Shown here piece by piece: positions 8,008 through 13,586 of a stretch of 20,058 nt of DNA. The DNA is taken from positions 1 through 20,058 of the IMG/VR virus record IMGVR_UViG_3300027797_000188; one strand, 5' to 3'. Source of the DNA: a virus. The translations under genes were made by a program, and so were the position numbers. How positions within the stretch are numbered: the first letter of the stretch is position 1; the number at the start of each line of letters is the position of its first letter. The notes below the pieces were generated by a model. That model was not told where the DNA came from. It ran no database searches and saw nothing but the letters and a program-made list of their open reading frames with translations.

Positions 8008-8267
8008 TTTGGCTCCCGCATAAAACACCACACTCTCACACCTTTTTCAGTTTTGCGTGTTTTGTAGATGTATTTCGTATTTGTTGTCTTTTTGTAAAAA
8101 TGCAAACTCATTCTTAATGCTTGAATTTGTTTTTTATCAGCTTCCACAAAAAAAGAATCACCACTCATCATTCTCTTAAAAGGATATTTGCTTTCAGTTA
8201 CCTTCTTTTTTTTGGGCTTGCCAAAAGGTATGTTTTTATCAATCTTGTATATCTGGTCGTGTTTCAT
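8004..8267 (-). CDS. Small basic phage protein
   Basis: An 87-residue Lys-rich protein. It has a KPKKKK cluster near residue 17, then PFKRMMSGDSFFVEADKKQ, and ends with TRKTEKGVRVWCFMRE. The layout (basic leader, a GDSFFV strand, a helix, and a final GVRVW strand) resembles short phage early proteins that I recall only as hypothetical. Nucleic-acid binding is plausible from charge. The ATG at 8267 gives an ATGA overlap with the winged-helix gene, the rule in this operon; an in-frame ATG at 8276 has no spaced Shine-Dalgarno. The downstream start overlaps its stop. Confidence 0.6.
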   Translation of the reverse strand: MKHDQIYKIDKNIPFGKPKKKKVTESKYPFKRMMSGDSFFVEADKKQIQALRMSLHFYKKTTNTKYIYKTRKTEKGVRVWCFMREPK

Positions 8268-8575
8268 ATTGTCCATTCTCTTTCATTACGTCCTGAGTTT
8301 GATTTAACCGTGTTGCCTGTCAGCACAATTAAGCACATAACCTTTAACTCGTTTAAGCGTCTTGCAACTTGATTGCTTTCAAGACCAGTTAGCATTGCAA
8401 TGCCATCTTTACCAAGAGGCCCATTCTTTTCCAAACACTCAAGAATAATCTTGTGATGCTTGGCAGAGACTTCCTTAATGCTGTCCGCTGCTTCAAACGA
8501 AGTAATTGGGTCTGTTGCCCGAACACGGGGAAACTTAACATCAAAGAACTCTTTGAATTTGTTGGCGTATTCCAT
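8264..8575 (-). CDS. Winged-helix DNA-binding protein
   Basis: A 103-residue protein. Residues about 18-32 read RVRATDPITSFEAADS, a common start of short phage winged-helix proteins. Residues 40-82 form the helix-turn-helix (HKIILECLEKNGPL, then MLTGLESNQVARRLNEL as recognition helix). The rest (IVLTGNTVKSNSGRNEREW) suits the wing. It probably binds DNA as a regulator or replication accessory. AGGA lies 6 nt before the ATG. A perfect 12-bp inverted repeat at 8597-8631 lies just upstream and is a candidate self-control site. Target and sign of regulation are unknown. Confidence 0.7.
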   Translation of the reverse strand: MEYANKFKEFFDVKFPRVRATDPITSFEAADSIKEVSAKHHKIILECLEKNGPLGKDGIAMLTGLESNQVARRLNELKVMCLIVLTGNTVKSNSGRNEREWTI

Positions 8576-8596
8576 GTCTTGTCCTATTTATGAATG

Positions 8597-8631
8597 TTAG
8601 CAATGTTAGTGTTTGGCAATAACATTGCTAA
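8597..8631. promoter_or_regulatory. 12-bp perfect inverted repeat upstream of the winged-helix gene
   Basis: TTAGCAATGTTA (8597-8608) and its exact complement TAACATTGCTAA (8620-8631) flank an 11-nt spacer. AATGTTAG is also directly repeated at 8594 and 8602. No T-run follows on either strand, so a protein-binding operator is likelier than a terminator. It lies 22 bases upstream of the winged-helix start. Confidence 0.5.
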
Positions 8632-8698
8632 TTAAAGTGGGGTACTCGCTGCGTCTGATGTCTGCTTTTGGTCCCCGCCTAGAACGAGTAATCAGCAT
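8606..8698 (-). CDS. Possible 30-aa Arg-rich micro-protein
   Basis: A short reading frame starting MLITRSRRGPKADIRRSEYP and ending NVIAKH. It has a good ribosome-binding site, GGGGGA 6 nt before the ATG. It lies between the SSB-like gene and the winged-helix gene, in a stretch otherwise empty on both strands, and its stop falls in one arm of the inverted repeat. The sequence is basic (five Arg, two Lys) and could bind nucleic acid. Coding status rests only on the ribosome-binding site and on the operon being otherwise gap-free. Confidence 0.4.
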   Translation of the reverse strand: MLITRSRRGPKADIRRSEYPTLISNVIAKH

Positions 8699-8715
8699 CC
8701 GCTTTCCCCCGTTAA

Positions 8716-8967
8716 TTAAAATGGAACGTCATCGTCCATTGCAAAATTTGTACGCTTTGGAGCAGCCTGTTTAACGGGCCTATCTTCTTTGGGCTTGACC
8801 GATAGACTCATAAACTTTTTACCCGTCTTCTCGCTTGTTTTAAGCCATCCTGAAACCCACAAGTCAACGCCATTCACGTTTAAACTACCTTTGTAGTCTG
8901 GATGATTATCTTGTTGCTTGTCATCGTTTTTAAAGATGGCTCCGCGATTGCTGTTATCGTATTCCAT
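8716..8967 (-). CDS. Single-strand-binding-like protein with SSB-type tail
   Basis: An 83-residue protein. Residues 1-60 start MEYDNSNRGAIFKN and contain a short beta domain (DYKGSLNVNGVDLWVSGWLK, then GKKFMSLSVKPKE). Next come a basic Pro/Ala linker and the acidic tip DDDVPF (78-83). The tip closely copies the DDDIPF end with which bacterial SSB recruits partner proteins. The size is below a full OB-fold SSB, so it could be a minimal SSB or a mimic of the SSB tail. AGGA is 5 nt before the ATG at 8967, and the ERF stop is one base upstream. Adjacency to ERF supports a recombination/replication role. Confidence 0.65.
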   Translation of the reverse strand: MEYDNSNRGAIFKNDDKQQDNHPDYKGSLNVNGVDLWVSGWLKTSEKTGKKFMSLSVKPKEDRPVKQAAPKRTNFAMDDDVPF

Positions 8968-8968
8968 T

Positions 8969-9583
8969 TCATTCCTTTGCTTTTTTAATAGCCGAACGGG
9001 TCTTGCTGTCAAGCAATGACCACAATGCGACCTTTTGATCGGCTTCTAGCTTTTCCGCATCAAGCCTGTCAAGAGCTTGTTTTGGATTGCCTTCAGCCAC
9101 GTTAGCGATTAAATCAATCGCTAATTCTTGAAGGTACTGCATTTCCTCTGGAGGAATAGTGTCTGCAATACCCTGCGAGGGGGTGATGATAACTTTCTTG
9201 TCTTCCACAGGTTTAGAAGAATCAAGCGCATCGTGTTCAACAATCTCTAGCGCAGCAACCCACAAGTATCTGCGGATGTAAGTCTGTACTGCGCCAAGGT
9301 TCTGAACTGGATGGCAACCTTTAAGATTGGCCTCCGACATGGGAGACTCAATCACAATCATTTCTTCTGGCTTGTCAGTGTTGATAATTCGCATATCAGC
9401 AGACTCTTTGCCAAAACTGATAACGCTTGTCAATCCAACTTCATCAAAGATGCTCAAGGCTGGAACAATGAAGTCACCAAGTTCAAAGTATTTGTAACCA
9501 GCAAACTTGTTGTGGCCTGATTTTTTTAGTTCAGTGCTGTGGAACTTATGCCGAGCATCATTAAGTTTTTGATATACATTCAT
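8969..9583 (-). CDS. erf: ERF-family single-strand annealing protein
   Basis: A 204-residue recombinase of the ERF superfamily (P22 Erf type), which anneals complementary single strands in phage recombination and genome circularisation. The N-terminus (VYQKLNDARHKFHSTELKKS) and YKYFELGDFIVPALSIFDEVGL (30-52) are family-like. The signature is QNLGAVQTYIRRYLWVAALE (94-113), equivalent to the GSA.TYARRY core. A variable linker and an acidic/basic helical C-terminus follow. AAGGA lies 6 nt before the ATG, which overlaps the upstream stop (ATGA). The usual partner nuclease is not adjacent; the VRR-NUC-like gene at 11951 could serve. Confidence 0.87.
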   Translation of the reverse strand: MNVYQKLNDARHKFHSTELKKSGHNKFAGYKYFELGDFIVPALSIFDEVGLTSVISFGKESADMRIINTDKPEEMIVIESPMSEANLKGCHPVQNLGAVQTYIRRYLWVAALEIVEHDALDSSKPVEDKKVIITPSQGIADTIPPEEMQYLQELAIDLIANVAEGNPKQALDRLDAEKLEADQKVALWSLLDSKTRSAIKKAKE

Positions 9584-9723
9584 TTTGATTCCTTTAAATG
9601 TTCTTGCGTTTCTTTATCAAGGTCTTTGTACTCAATAAAGTGATTTTCTTGACAGCATGATCGTTTGTCTGCACGTTCTTCAAAGCAGTACGCACAGAAC
9701 TCTAAGCCATCTAAATCGTTCAC
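9580..9723 (-). CDS. 47-aa Cys-rich micro-protein, possible zinc knuckle
   Basis: Starts with GTG overlapping the upstream stop (GTGA) and ends in an ATGA overlap with ERF. The protein reads MNDLDGLEFCAYCFEERADK, then RSCCQENHFIEYKDLDKETQ. Cys10, Cys13, Cys24 and Cys25 (CxxC then CC), with a nearby His, could bind one zinc ion. The tail is acidic and charged. Precise fit between two coupled genes supports it as real. Function unknown; zinc binding is inferred from residue spacing only. Confidence 0.55.
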   Translation of the reverse strand: MNDLDGLEFCAYCFEERADKRSCCQENHFIEYKDLDKETQEHLKESK

Positions 9724-9878
9724 AATGCTTTCCTTACTGGCTCTGCCAACAGCCAGTTGGAGCCAAGCTGAATAACGCTACGCACCCACTTACGTTGGTA
9801 CTGCTGGATAACTTGCGGTGGCGCATCGTAGGTCTTAAACAACTCACGGGCCTTGCGGCGAATTTGATAAGTACTCAT
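9720..9878 (-). CDS. 52-aa basic hypothetical protein
   Basis: Starts ATGA-overlapping the gene above and ends overlapping the GTG of the gene below. The sequence (MSTYQIRRKARELFKTYDAP, then VIQQYQRKWVRSVIQLGSNW) is basic and helical with no Cys, signal or membrane span, and could bind nucleic acid or a protein partner. I do not recognise it; the call rests on its fit into the coupled operon. Confidence 0.55.
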   Translation of the reverse strand: MSTYQIRRKARELFKTYDAPPQVIQQYQRKWVRSVIQLGSNWLLAEPVRKAL

Positions 9879-10039
9879 TCTTGCACCTCTTTTGGTTCTA
9901 TTTTCGTCAACGTAATGCTTTCTGGAAGATGACGGTATGAGTCAGCTACAACTTCATTAAATCCGTAATCTGCAATCATCTTGTTTGCGTAGTCAAGAAG
10001 AATTTTCTCGACTTCAGCGCGGGACAACGTAATTTTCAT
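9875..10039 (-). CDS. 54-aa hypothetical, first gene of the leftward early operon
   Basis: Has one of the best ribosome-binding sites of the operon, AGGAG 5 nt before the ATG at 10039. The protein (MKITLSRAEVEKILLDYANK, then MIADYGFNEVVADSYRHLPE, then SITLTKIEP) looks like one helix followed by strands. It is not recognised. It opens the leftward early operon, so it should be made very early after promoter activation. The stop overlaps the next start (ATGA). Confidence 0.6.
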   Translation of the reverse strand: MKITLSRAEVEKILLDYANKMIADYGFNEVVADSYRHLPESITLTKIEPKEVQE

Positions 10040-10144
10040 GTGAACTCCTGTCTTGTTGAGCCTCTATCTTATGACGCATAAACAAAAAAAACATTAGGAC
10101 AAACCCTAATAGACAACCGGGTCAACAATGATACTCTTGCCAGC
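10040..10144. promoter_or_regulatory. Divergent early control region with operator-like inverted repeat
   Basis: This 105-base stretch separates the leftward and rightward early operons and must hold both promoters. ATTAGG (10093-10098) and CCTAAT (10105-10110) form an inverted repeat with a 6-nt spacer, just beside an A-run (10083-10090). TAAGAT on the minus strand (10066-10071) is a possible -10 for the leftward operon, but I could not pair it with a good -35. No repressor gene lies beside it in this window. Confidence 0.5.
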
Positions 10145-10336
10145 ATGACTACACCAGACCACCACGAAACTGTTGCGGCACAGGAAATTTGCTTTACTGC
10201 AATCCATGCTGTCAAGCAGTACACTTTTGATCCCGGCGACTTTGAGGCAGCTACCGTTGCTCTCTTGGCTCGGGCCATTGAACTAACAACAAAGAAGGAA
10301 CTGACACTGTGCTACACGCAAAACTCTACTACTTGA
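10145..10336 (+). CDS. 63-aa hypothetical, first gene of the rightward early operon
   Basis: The protein starts MTTPDHHETVAAQEICFTA and continues with a helix (DFEAATVALLARAIELTTKKEL). It has no membrane span or known motif. There is no Shine-Dalgarno before the ATG (TTGCCAGC), so it may be weakly translated or leaderless. The end overlaps the GTG start of the next gene by 28 bases, and that gene's AAGGA site lies inside it. An opposite-strand frame covers the same DNA but does not fit either operon. Moderate support. Confidence 0.5.
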   Translation: MTTPDHHETVAAQEICFTAIHAVKQYTFDPGDFEAATVALLARAIELTTKKELTLCYTQNSTT

Positions 10337-10695
10337 AGCAGCTTGAGAATGGCCCCTTAAGCCATAGGACGATCACCAAGCGCATGACAGGCAAATACCG
10401 TGACTCAGCAGCAGGGATTAAAGACGCATTGATTGCTGATGGCATCATTGTGTGCGTCAAGAAAGTCCTGCAAAGCAACGGCAAGTACGCTTACCATCAC
10501 AAGCTAACAGGCAAATCATTTGTTGTTCAACAGCAACAAGAAAATTCTGACCAGTGGGATGACGGTTTGGTCAAGTCAACAGGCAATGCGTTTGATTGGC
10601 GCGGCGCATCTTCTGCTTACAGCAAAAAAGAGATCACGCACTTGCAACAGAAGTATCACAACAATTATCCGATCACTATTTACAGCAGGGCTTGA
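10309..10695 (+). CDS. Hypothetical early protein with possible winged helix
   Basis: A 128-residue protein starting at GTG 10309 with AAGGA 9 nt upstream. Residues 6-50 (YYLKQLENGPLSHRTITKRM, then AAGIKDALIADGIIVCV) resemble a compact helix-turn-helix with a following strand. The C-terminal part is Gln-rich (VVQQQQENSDQWDDG) and ends with a PITIYSRA motif after an unstructured segment. It sits upstream of the replisome organizer, where phages often place a replication regulator. DNA binding is inferred; no family name is offered. Confidence 0.6.
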   Translation: MLHAKLYYLKQLENGPLSHRTITKRMTGKYRDSAAGIKDALIADGIIVCVKKVLQSNGKYAYHHKLTGKSFVVQQQQENSDQWDDGLVKSTGNAFDWRGASSAYSKKEITHLQQKYHNNYPITIYSRA

Positions 10696-10816
10696 GTGGT
10701 GGTATATTAGTTTGAAACAACGGCTAGGTTGGGATTGATCCCCCGACTGAAAAGGATTCCCACTTTTTCCCTGCCGAAGTTTCTTTGTTTTAAGTGGCGT
10801 TATAAGTGGAAAAATC
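10696..10816. promoter_or_regulatory. Leader of the replication gene with repeated TAAGTGG and a palindrome
   Basis: GGGAT-TG-ATCCC forms a short palindrome at 10731-10742. TAAGTGG occurs at 10791-10797 and 10803-10809, with an inverted partner CCCACTT at 10759-10765. TATAAG at 10801-10806 could be a -10 but lacks a convincing -35. Spaced copies of a 6-7-mer in front of a replication gene look like binding sites for a regulator or initiator. Confidence 0.4.
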
Positions 10817-11566
10817 ATGCTTCTAAAGCCAAAAAACTGGGCCGTCTTTCAACATTACAAAGACCGTTGCCCACCGTGGATCAAACTCCACCGCGACCTC
10901 CTTAACGACCGTGTTTTTATGTGCTTGCCACTTGCTAGCAAGGCGCTTGCACCTTTGCTTTGGTTGCTAGCATCAGAGTCCAAAGACGGTACTTTTGATG
11001 GCTCACTGGATGAGCTAGTGTTTCGGTTGCACATCACACCTAAAGACTATCAAGATGGCGTTAAGCCGTTGATTGATAAAGGTTTTTTTGTTATTGCAAG
11101 CAGAGTGCTAGCAGAGTGCTATCAAGATGCTATCCCAGAGACAGAGGGAGAGACAGAGACAGAGAAAGAGGGAGAGACAGAAAAGAGGCAGAAAAGCAAT
11201 CGCGGTTCGCGCTTGCCTGTGGACTTTGTTTTGCCAGAAGATTGGATTTCTTTTTGTCAAACAGAACGCAAGGATTTGGATACAGCAAAGGTTTTTGCAG
11301 AATTTAAAGATTACTGGTGTGCTTTGCCAGCAGGTAAGGCCACTAAGGTTGATTGGACAATGACATGGCGCAATTGGGTTCGCAGACAGTCTGCACCTAA
11401 ACAATCCTTTGCCCAACAAGCCGCTGACGTTGCCCGGTCAACAGTCCCTGCCCAACACACTGGTCGTGACCCTGTGCTGCTCAAAATTGAGGCAGACCGA
11501 AAGAACGCTGCGCCAATGCCAGAACACATTCGCCAACAAATTGCACAAGTATTGAGAAAAGTATGA
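10817..11566 (+). CDS. Replisome organizer, winged-helix plus DnaT-like domain
   Basis: A 249-residue replication protein. The N-terminal domain (about 8-98) is typical of phage initiators: WIKLHRDLLNDRVF, then LAPLLWLLASESKDGTFDG and VKPLIDKGFFVI, a winged-helix layout. A low-complexity Glu/Thr/Lys linker follows (107-125). The C-terminal domain (133-190) resembles the DnaT primosome domain, with LPEDW, FAEFKDYW and VDWTMTWRNWVRRQ, which binds ssDNA and helps load the replicative helicase. The overall role parallels lambda O or a DnaT-type loader. No helicase or primase gene is seen, so host DnaB/DnaG are probably recruited. The linker-coding DNA is repetitive and may be the origin. Confidence 0.8.
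   Translation: MLLKPKNWAVFQHYKDRCPPWIKLHRDLLNDRVFMCLPLASKALAPLLWLLASESKDGTFDGSLDELVFRLHITPKDYQDGVKPLIDKGFFVIASRVLAECYQDAIPETEGETETEKEGETEKRQKSNRGSRLPVDFVLPEDWISFCQTERKDLDTAKVFAEFKDYWCALPAGKATKVDWTMTWRNWVRRQSAPKQSFAQQAADVARSTVPAQHTGRDPVLLKIEADRKNAAPMPEHIRQQIAQVLRKV
11100..11195 (+). repeat. Direct repeats and purine tract inside the replication gene, candidate origin
   Basis: GCAGAGTGCTA is repeated in tandem (11100-11110 and 11111-11121). A nearly pure A/G tract follows, with AGAGGGAGAGACAGA at 11143-11157 and again at 11167-11181 (24-bp period). The palindrome TGCTAGCA occurs at 10933, 10975 and 11106 in the same gene. By analogy with lambda, whose origin lies inside gene O, these could be initiator-binding iterons. 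The alternative is slippage-prone coding of the charged linker. Confidence 0.4.
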
Positions 11567-11751
11567 CAAGAACTTACGCACTTAAACGCCTGTTGGAACA
11601 CGGGGAATTGTCTAGCAAAGAGATTGAAGAAATCACTTGCTGGACAACAAAGCAGGTTTGGGCCAGCATCCAGCGTCTGCAAAAAACTGACGTTGTTCGC
11701 AAGTACCCAAAGATGAAGTGGGGTTTGATACAACTGTGGCCTTACCCATGA
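11563..11751 (+). CDS. Small helix-turn-helix-like protein
   Basis: A 62-residue protein overlapping the replisome organizer stop (ATGA). Residues 5-48 (ALKRLLEHGELSSKEIEEIT, then TTKQVWASIQRLQKTDVVRK) read as a winged-helix core: helix, helix, recognition helix, then a strand. It is short enough to be a stand-alone DNA binder controlling early genes. No paralogue in the window is close enough to call. DNA binding is inferred from the pattern. Confidence 0.6.
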   Translation: MTRTYALKRLLEHGELSSKEIEEITCWTTKQVWASIQRLQKTDVVRKYPKMKWGLIQLWPYP

Positions 11752-11954
11752 CACGCAGACAGATACAAGACGCTGGCGACAGATACCAGATTGAGTTGGG
11801 CGAAGCAAGGGTATTGTTTTGCACCTATCAAGTGACCAAGCAAAAAGTTCTGACTCAGGTCAGGATGGAATGGTTGGAAAAGAAGTACGGCACGGGTTCT
11901 GTAGCAAGAATTCGTGATTACATGACAAGACTACAAAACGGAGAACTTGAATGA
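11748..11954 (+). CDS. 68-aa hypothetical, coupled early gene
   Basis: Starts at ATG 11748, overlapping the upstream stop as ATGA; a longer in-frame reading from 11718 would overlap that gene by 34 bases. The protein begins MTRRQIQDAGDRYQIELGEA and has a central helix-rich part (TYQVTKQKVLTQVRMEWLEK) ending YMTRLQNGELE. It has the look of short conserved phage proteins from replication regions, of unknown function. Charged, soluble, no Cys cluster. Confidence 0.6.
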   Translation: MTRRQIQDAGDRYQIELGEARVLFCTYQVTKQKVLTQVRMEWLEKKYGTGSVARIRDYMTRLQNGELE

Positions 11955-12214
11955 GATACGCAAGCCGTGTGGACGCAAATCAGGCTGAAGTGGTTGCACA
12001 GCTACGAGCAGCAGGTGCTTACGTCTGGGTCATTGCCCTACCTGTTGACCTTTTGGTTGGCTACAACGGTCAGACATTCTTGGTTGAGATCAAGGATGGC
12101 CCTAAAAAGGGTTTAACGAGGCTACAGCAAGACTTTTTTGGGAATTGGATAGGTGGTAGCCTACACCGCATTGATGGCCCTGAAGACGCTTTACGCATGA
12201 TTGGGGTGCTATGA
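11951..12214 (+). CDS. VRR-NUC-like PD-(D/E)XK nuclease
   Basis: An 87-residue minimal restriction-fold nuclease. RVDANQAEVVAQLRAAGAYV gives the first helix. PVDLLVGYNG carries the catalytic Asp33, FLVEIKDG carries the Glu46-x-Lys48 pair, and LTRLQQDFF supplies a Gln-containing helix. This order (D, E-x-K, Q) is that of VRR-NUC and related junction-resolving phage nucleases. It probably cuts branched or replicating DNA beside NinB and ERF; it could also be the end-processing partner of ERF. It is coupled by ATGA on both sides. Confidence 0.75.
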   Translation: MRYASRVDANQAEVVAQLRAAGAYVWVIALPVDLLVGYNGQTFLVEIKDGPKKGLTRLQQDFFGNWIGGSLHRIDGPEDALRMIGVL

Positions 12215-12522
12215 CATTAGACATGAAAAGCCGTGAGCAGGAACGCCTTTATCACGCAATCATCAACCAGATTGCCAAACAATCAAAGTTGCACGGTAGC
12301 CGCTGGACATCTGAGTCGTGGAAACGATACCTGATTGACCAGTGGGCGCATGAGAACGGCGAGTCAGCATCTGTTAGCAAAGTAATGCCAAGCATTGATG
12401 GGCTGCGTGTTGTCCAGTTAGGTCTGCAAAGCCGAAGGTTTACCAAAGAGCAAGCCATCAGCTTTACCGAGTGGTTGATTTATTGGGCAACAACAAATGG
12501 AGTAACCCTTGAAGATCGCTGA
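12211..12522 (+). CDS. ninB: NinB-family recombination protein
   Basis: A 103-residue protein matching the NinB family. It has SREQERLYHAIINQIAKQ (7-24), WTSESWKRYLIDQWAHE (32-48), then IDGLRVVQLGLQSRRFTKEQ (62-81) and FTEWLIYWATTNGV. Lambda NinB (Orf) is an ssDNA- and SSB-binding mediator that can replace host RecFOR functions. This copy is shorter than lambda NinB, mostly at the ends. ATGA overlap with the nuclease upstream, and overlap with the HNH gene downstream, mirror the lambda nin-type neighbourhood. Confidence 0.85.
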   Translation: MTLDMKSREQERLYHAIINQIAKQSKLHGSRWTSESWKRYLIDQWAHENGESASVSKVMPSIDGLRVVQLGLQSRRFTKEQAISFTEWLIYWATTNGVTLEDR

Positions 12523-12793
12523 AGTCATTCACAAAGGCAAAGTAGCAAGCCTTGGCTGTGCGCTGTGCCACCATTTGCATGGCGACCATGAACCCGGCCC
12601 TGTAGAGCTTCACCACCTAAGAGCAGGTGGATGGGGCAAAGGCAACTACCTGACTTTAATTCCACTATGCGTTGAGCATCACCGTGGCAATAAGGGTTTT
12701 CACGGGCTTGGCAGCAAAGGCTTTGTTGAATACTATGACATCACTCAGCAAGAACTGCTTGAGTGGACACTTAACAAGATAGGACAAACATGA
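12509..12793 (+). CDS. Ref-like HNH nuclease (recombination enhancement family)
   Basis: A 94-residue HNH-type nuclease. Cys17 and Cys20 (CALCHH), ELHHLRAGGWGKGNYLTLIP (33-52), LCVEHHRGNKGFHG (53-66) and GSKGFVEYY match the core of P1 Ref, a RecA-dependent nuclease, and of YbcO/NinG-like proteins beside ninB in lambdoid phages. The start is TTG at 12509 with GGAG 6 nt upstream; no ATG would preserve the Cys motif. It overlaps ninB by 14 bases. It likely processes recombination intermediates; whether it needs host RecA is inferred from the family. Confidence 0.78.
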   Translation: MKIAEVIHKGKVASLGCALCHHLHGDHEPGPVELHHLRAGGWGKGNYLTLIPLCVEHHRGNKGFHGLGSKGFVEYYDITQQELLEWTLNKIGQT

Positions 12794-12993
12794 CAAACAC
12801 AATGGGCAACTTACTTGATGAATTTGAAGCAGAGTTGATTGCTAAAGACAAAGCAGTTACACCTGAACAACGGGCCGTAGAAGAACAGCGCCGACAAATT
12901 CAACGCGAATACGAAGCAAAGCACACATCTATTGAAACAGATGAAGACCGTGCCAACACAGACGAATATCCAGTTGATGAGGACGAGCAATGA
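12790..12993 (+). CDS. 67-aa highly acidic hypothetical protein
   Basis: Starts MTNTMGNLLDEFEAELIAKD, with a helical middle (PEQRAVEEQRRQIQREYEAK) and an acidic, disordered-looking end (TDEYPVDEDEQ). The charge suggests a DNA-mimic or a protein-binding adaptor, but nothing specific is recognisable. Coupled by ATGA on both sides. Confidence 0.55.
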   Translation: MTNTMGNLLDEFEAELIAKDKAVTPEQRAVEEQRRQIQREYEAKHTSIETDEDRANTDEYPVDEDEQ

Positions 12994-13244
12994 ACTACGC
13001 AGCCATTGCAGCGGCTATGAGAGCCGAAATTGAAAACCCTTTGAAATGCTATATGCCTAACAGCCCCGGTGCGTTTGTGCGTGACAGGCTGTTCAAGGAA
13101 TGCCTGTGGGAAGAAGCCGCTTACTTTTGGGGTTGCTATTGCAGTCAAATGTTTAACAGCCATGAACTAAACGACTTGTTTCTTGAGCTTGAGGCACTTG
13201 CCGCCAAAGAGAAGATGCCCGATTGGGGAACAAAGGGGACATGA
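12990..13244 (+). CDS. 84-aa hypothetical early protein
   Basis: The protein starts MNYAAIAAAMRAEIENPLKC and has a conserved-looking Cys/aromatic centre (FKECLWEEAAYFWGCYCSQM), then NDLFLELEALAAKE and a short Gly/Lys tail. It is soluble with four Cys, perhaps a small metal-bound helical fold. No family is recognised. ATGA overlap upstream; its stop shares a base with the next start. Confidence 0.55.
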   Translation: MNYAAIAAAMRAEIENPLKCYMPNSPGAFVRDRLFKECLWEEAAYFWGCYCSQMFNSHELNDLFLELEALAAKEKMPDWGTKGT

Positions 13245-13336
13245 TGAACGACTGCCAACATGATTGGAAGCCAATTAAAGGGCCGGGTATGTACCACTGC
13301 GCCCGGTGTGGCGCGTTCAGGAGGATCATTAAATGA
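13244..13336 (+). CDS. 30-aa zinc-ribbon-like micro-protein
   Basis: A short frame MNDCQHDWKPIKGPGMYHCA, then RCGAFRRIIK. Cys4 and His6, then Cys19-x2-Cys22, form a plausible single zinc ribbon. GGGG lies 5 nt before the ATG at 13244; an ATG at 13241 (ATGA overlap) is the alternative start. The stop overlaps the next start (ATGA). Such very short ribbons occur in phage early regions; role unknown. Confidence 0.6.
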   Translation: MNDCQHDWKPIKGPGMYHCARCGAFRRIIK

Positions 13337-13482
13337 ACCAACCATTTTTTGAAGCCGTAACGGGCCTTGCGGAAATTGTGTGGCTGATGTTTGTGTGCTT
13401 GCTCTTGCTGATCACTGCCCCGGTGTGGTTGTTGCCGTACACCGTGTTTAAAGTGTGGCAAAACTTGAGGGGTAACGAATGA
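13333..13482 (+). CDS. 49-aa membrane protein
   Basis: One strong membrane segment (VWLMFVCLLLLITAPVWLLP, about 16-35), followed by a basic tail (FKVWQNLRGNE). AGGAGG lies 8 nt before the ATG, the strongest Shine-Dalgarno in this block, so it should be well expressed. It is placed among early genes rather than lysis genes, so a role in host membrane change or superinfection exclusion is likelier than lysis. No family known. Confidence 0.6.
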   Translation: MNQPFFEAVTGLAEIVWLMFVCLLLLITAPVWLLPYTVFKVWQNLRGNE

Positions 13483-13586
13483 CCGAAGAAGACAAGCCCA
13501 CCCCTGCCGACAAGCAGCTTGGGTGGGTGGTGGCGGCATTCATTGTGCTGATGTTGGGTCTGATGACATTGAGGAGTTGCTTGTGA
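13479..13586 (+). CDS. 35-aa single-span membrane peptide
   Basis: A polar start (MTEEDKPTPADKQLG) and one membrane span (WVVAAFIVLMLGLMTL) ending RSCL. Coupled to the preceding membrane protein (ATGA) and to the next gene (GTGA). Two adjacent membrane micro-proteins suggest a joint function, unproven. Confidence 0.55.
   Translation: MTEEDKPTPADKQLGWVVAAFIVLMLGLMTLRSCL

Noticed and set aside
8121-8372. 83-aa plus-strand frame opposite two early genes
   Set aside because: Antisense to two ATGA-coupled genes; Phe/Leu-rich mirror of Lys-rich coding; no ribosome-binding site.
10069-10278. 69-aa minus-strand frame over the first rightward early gene
   Set aside because: It would end in the divergent control region and fits neither operon. 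The plus-strand frame links by overlap to the next gene.
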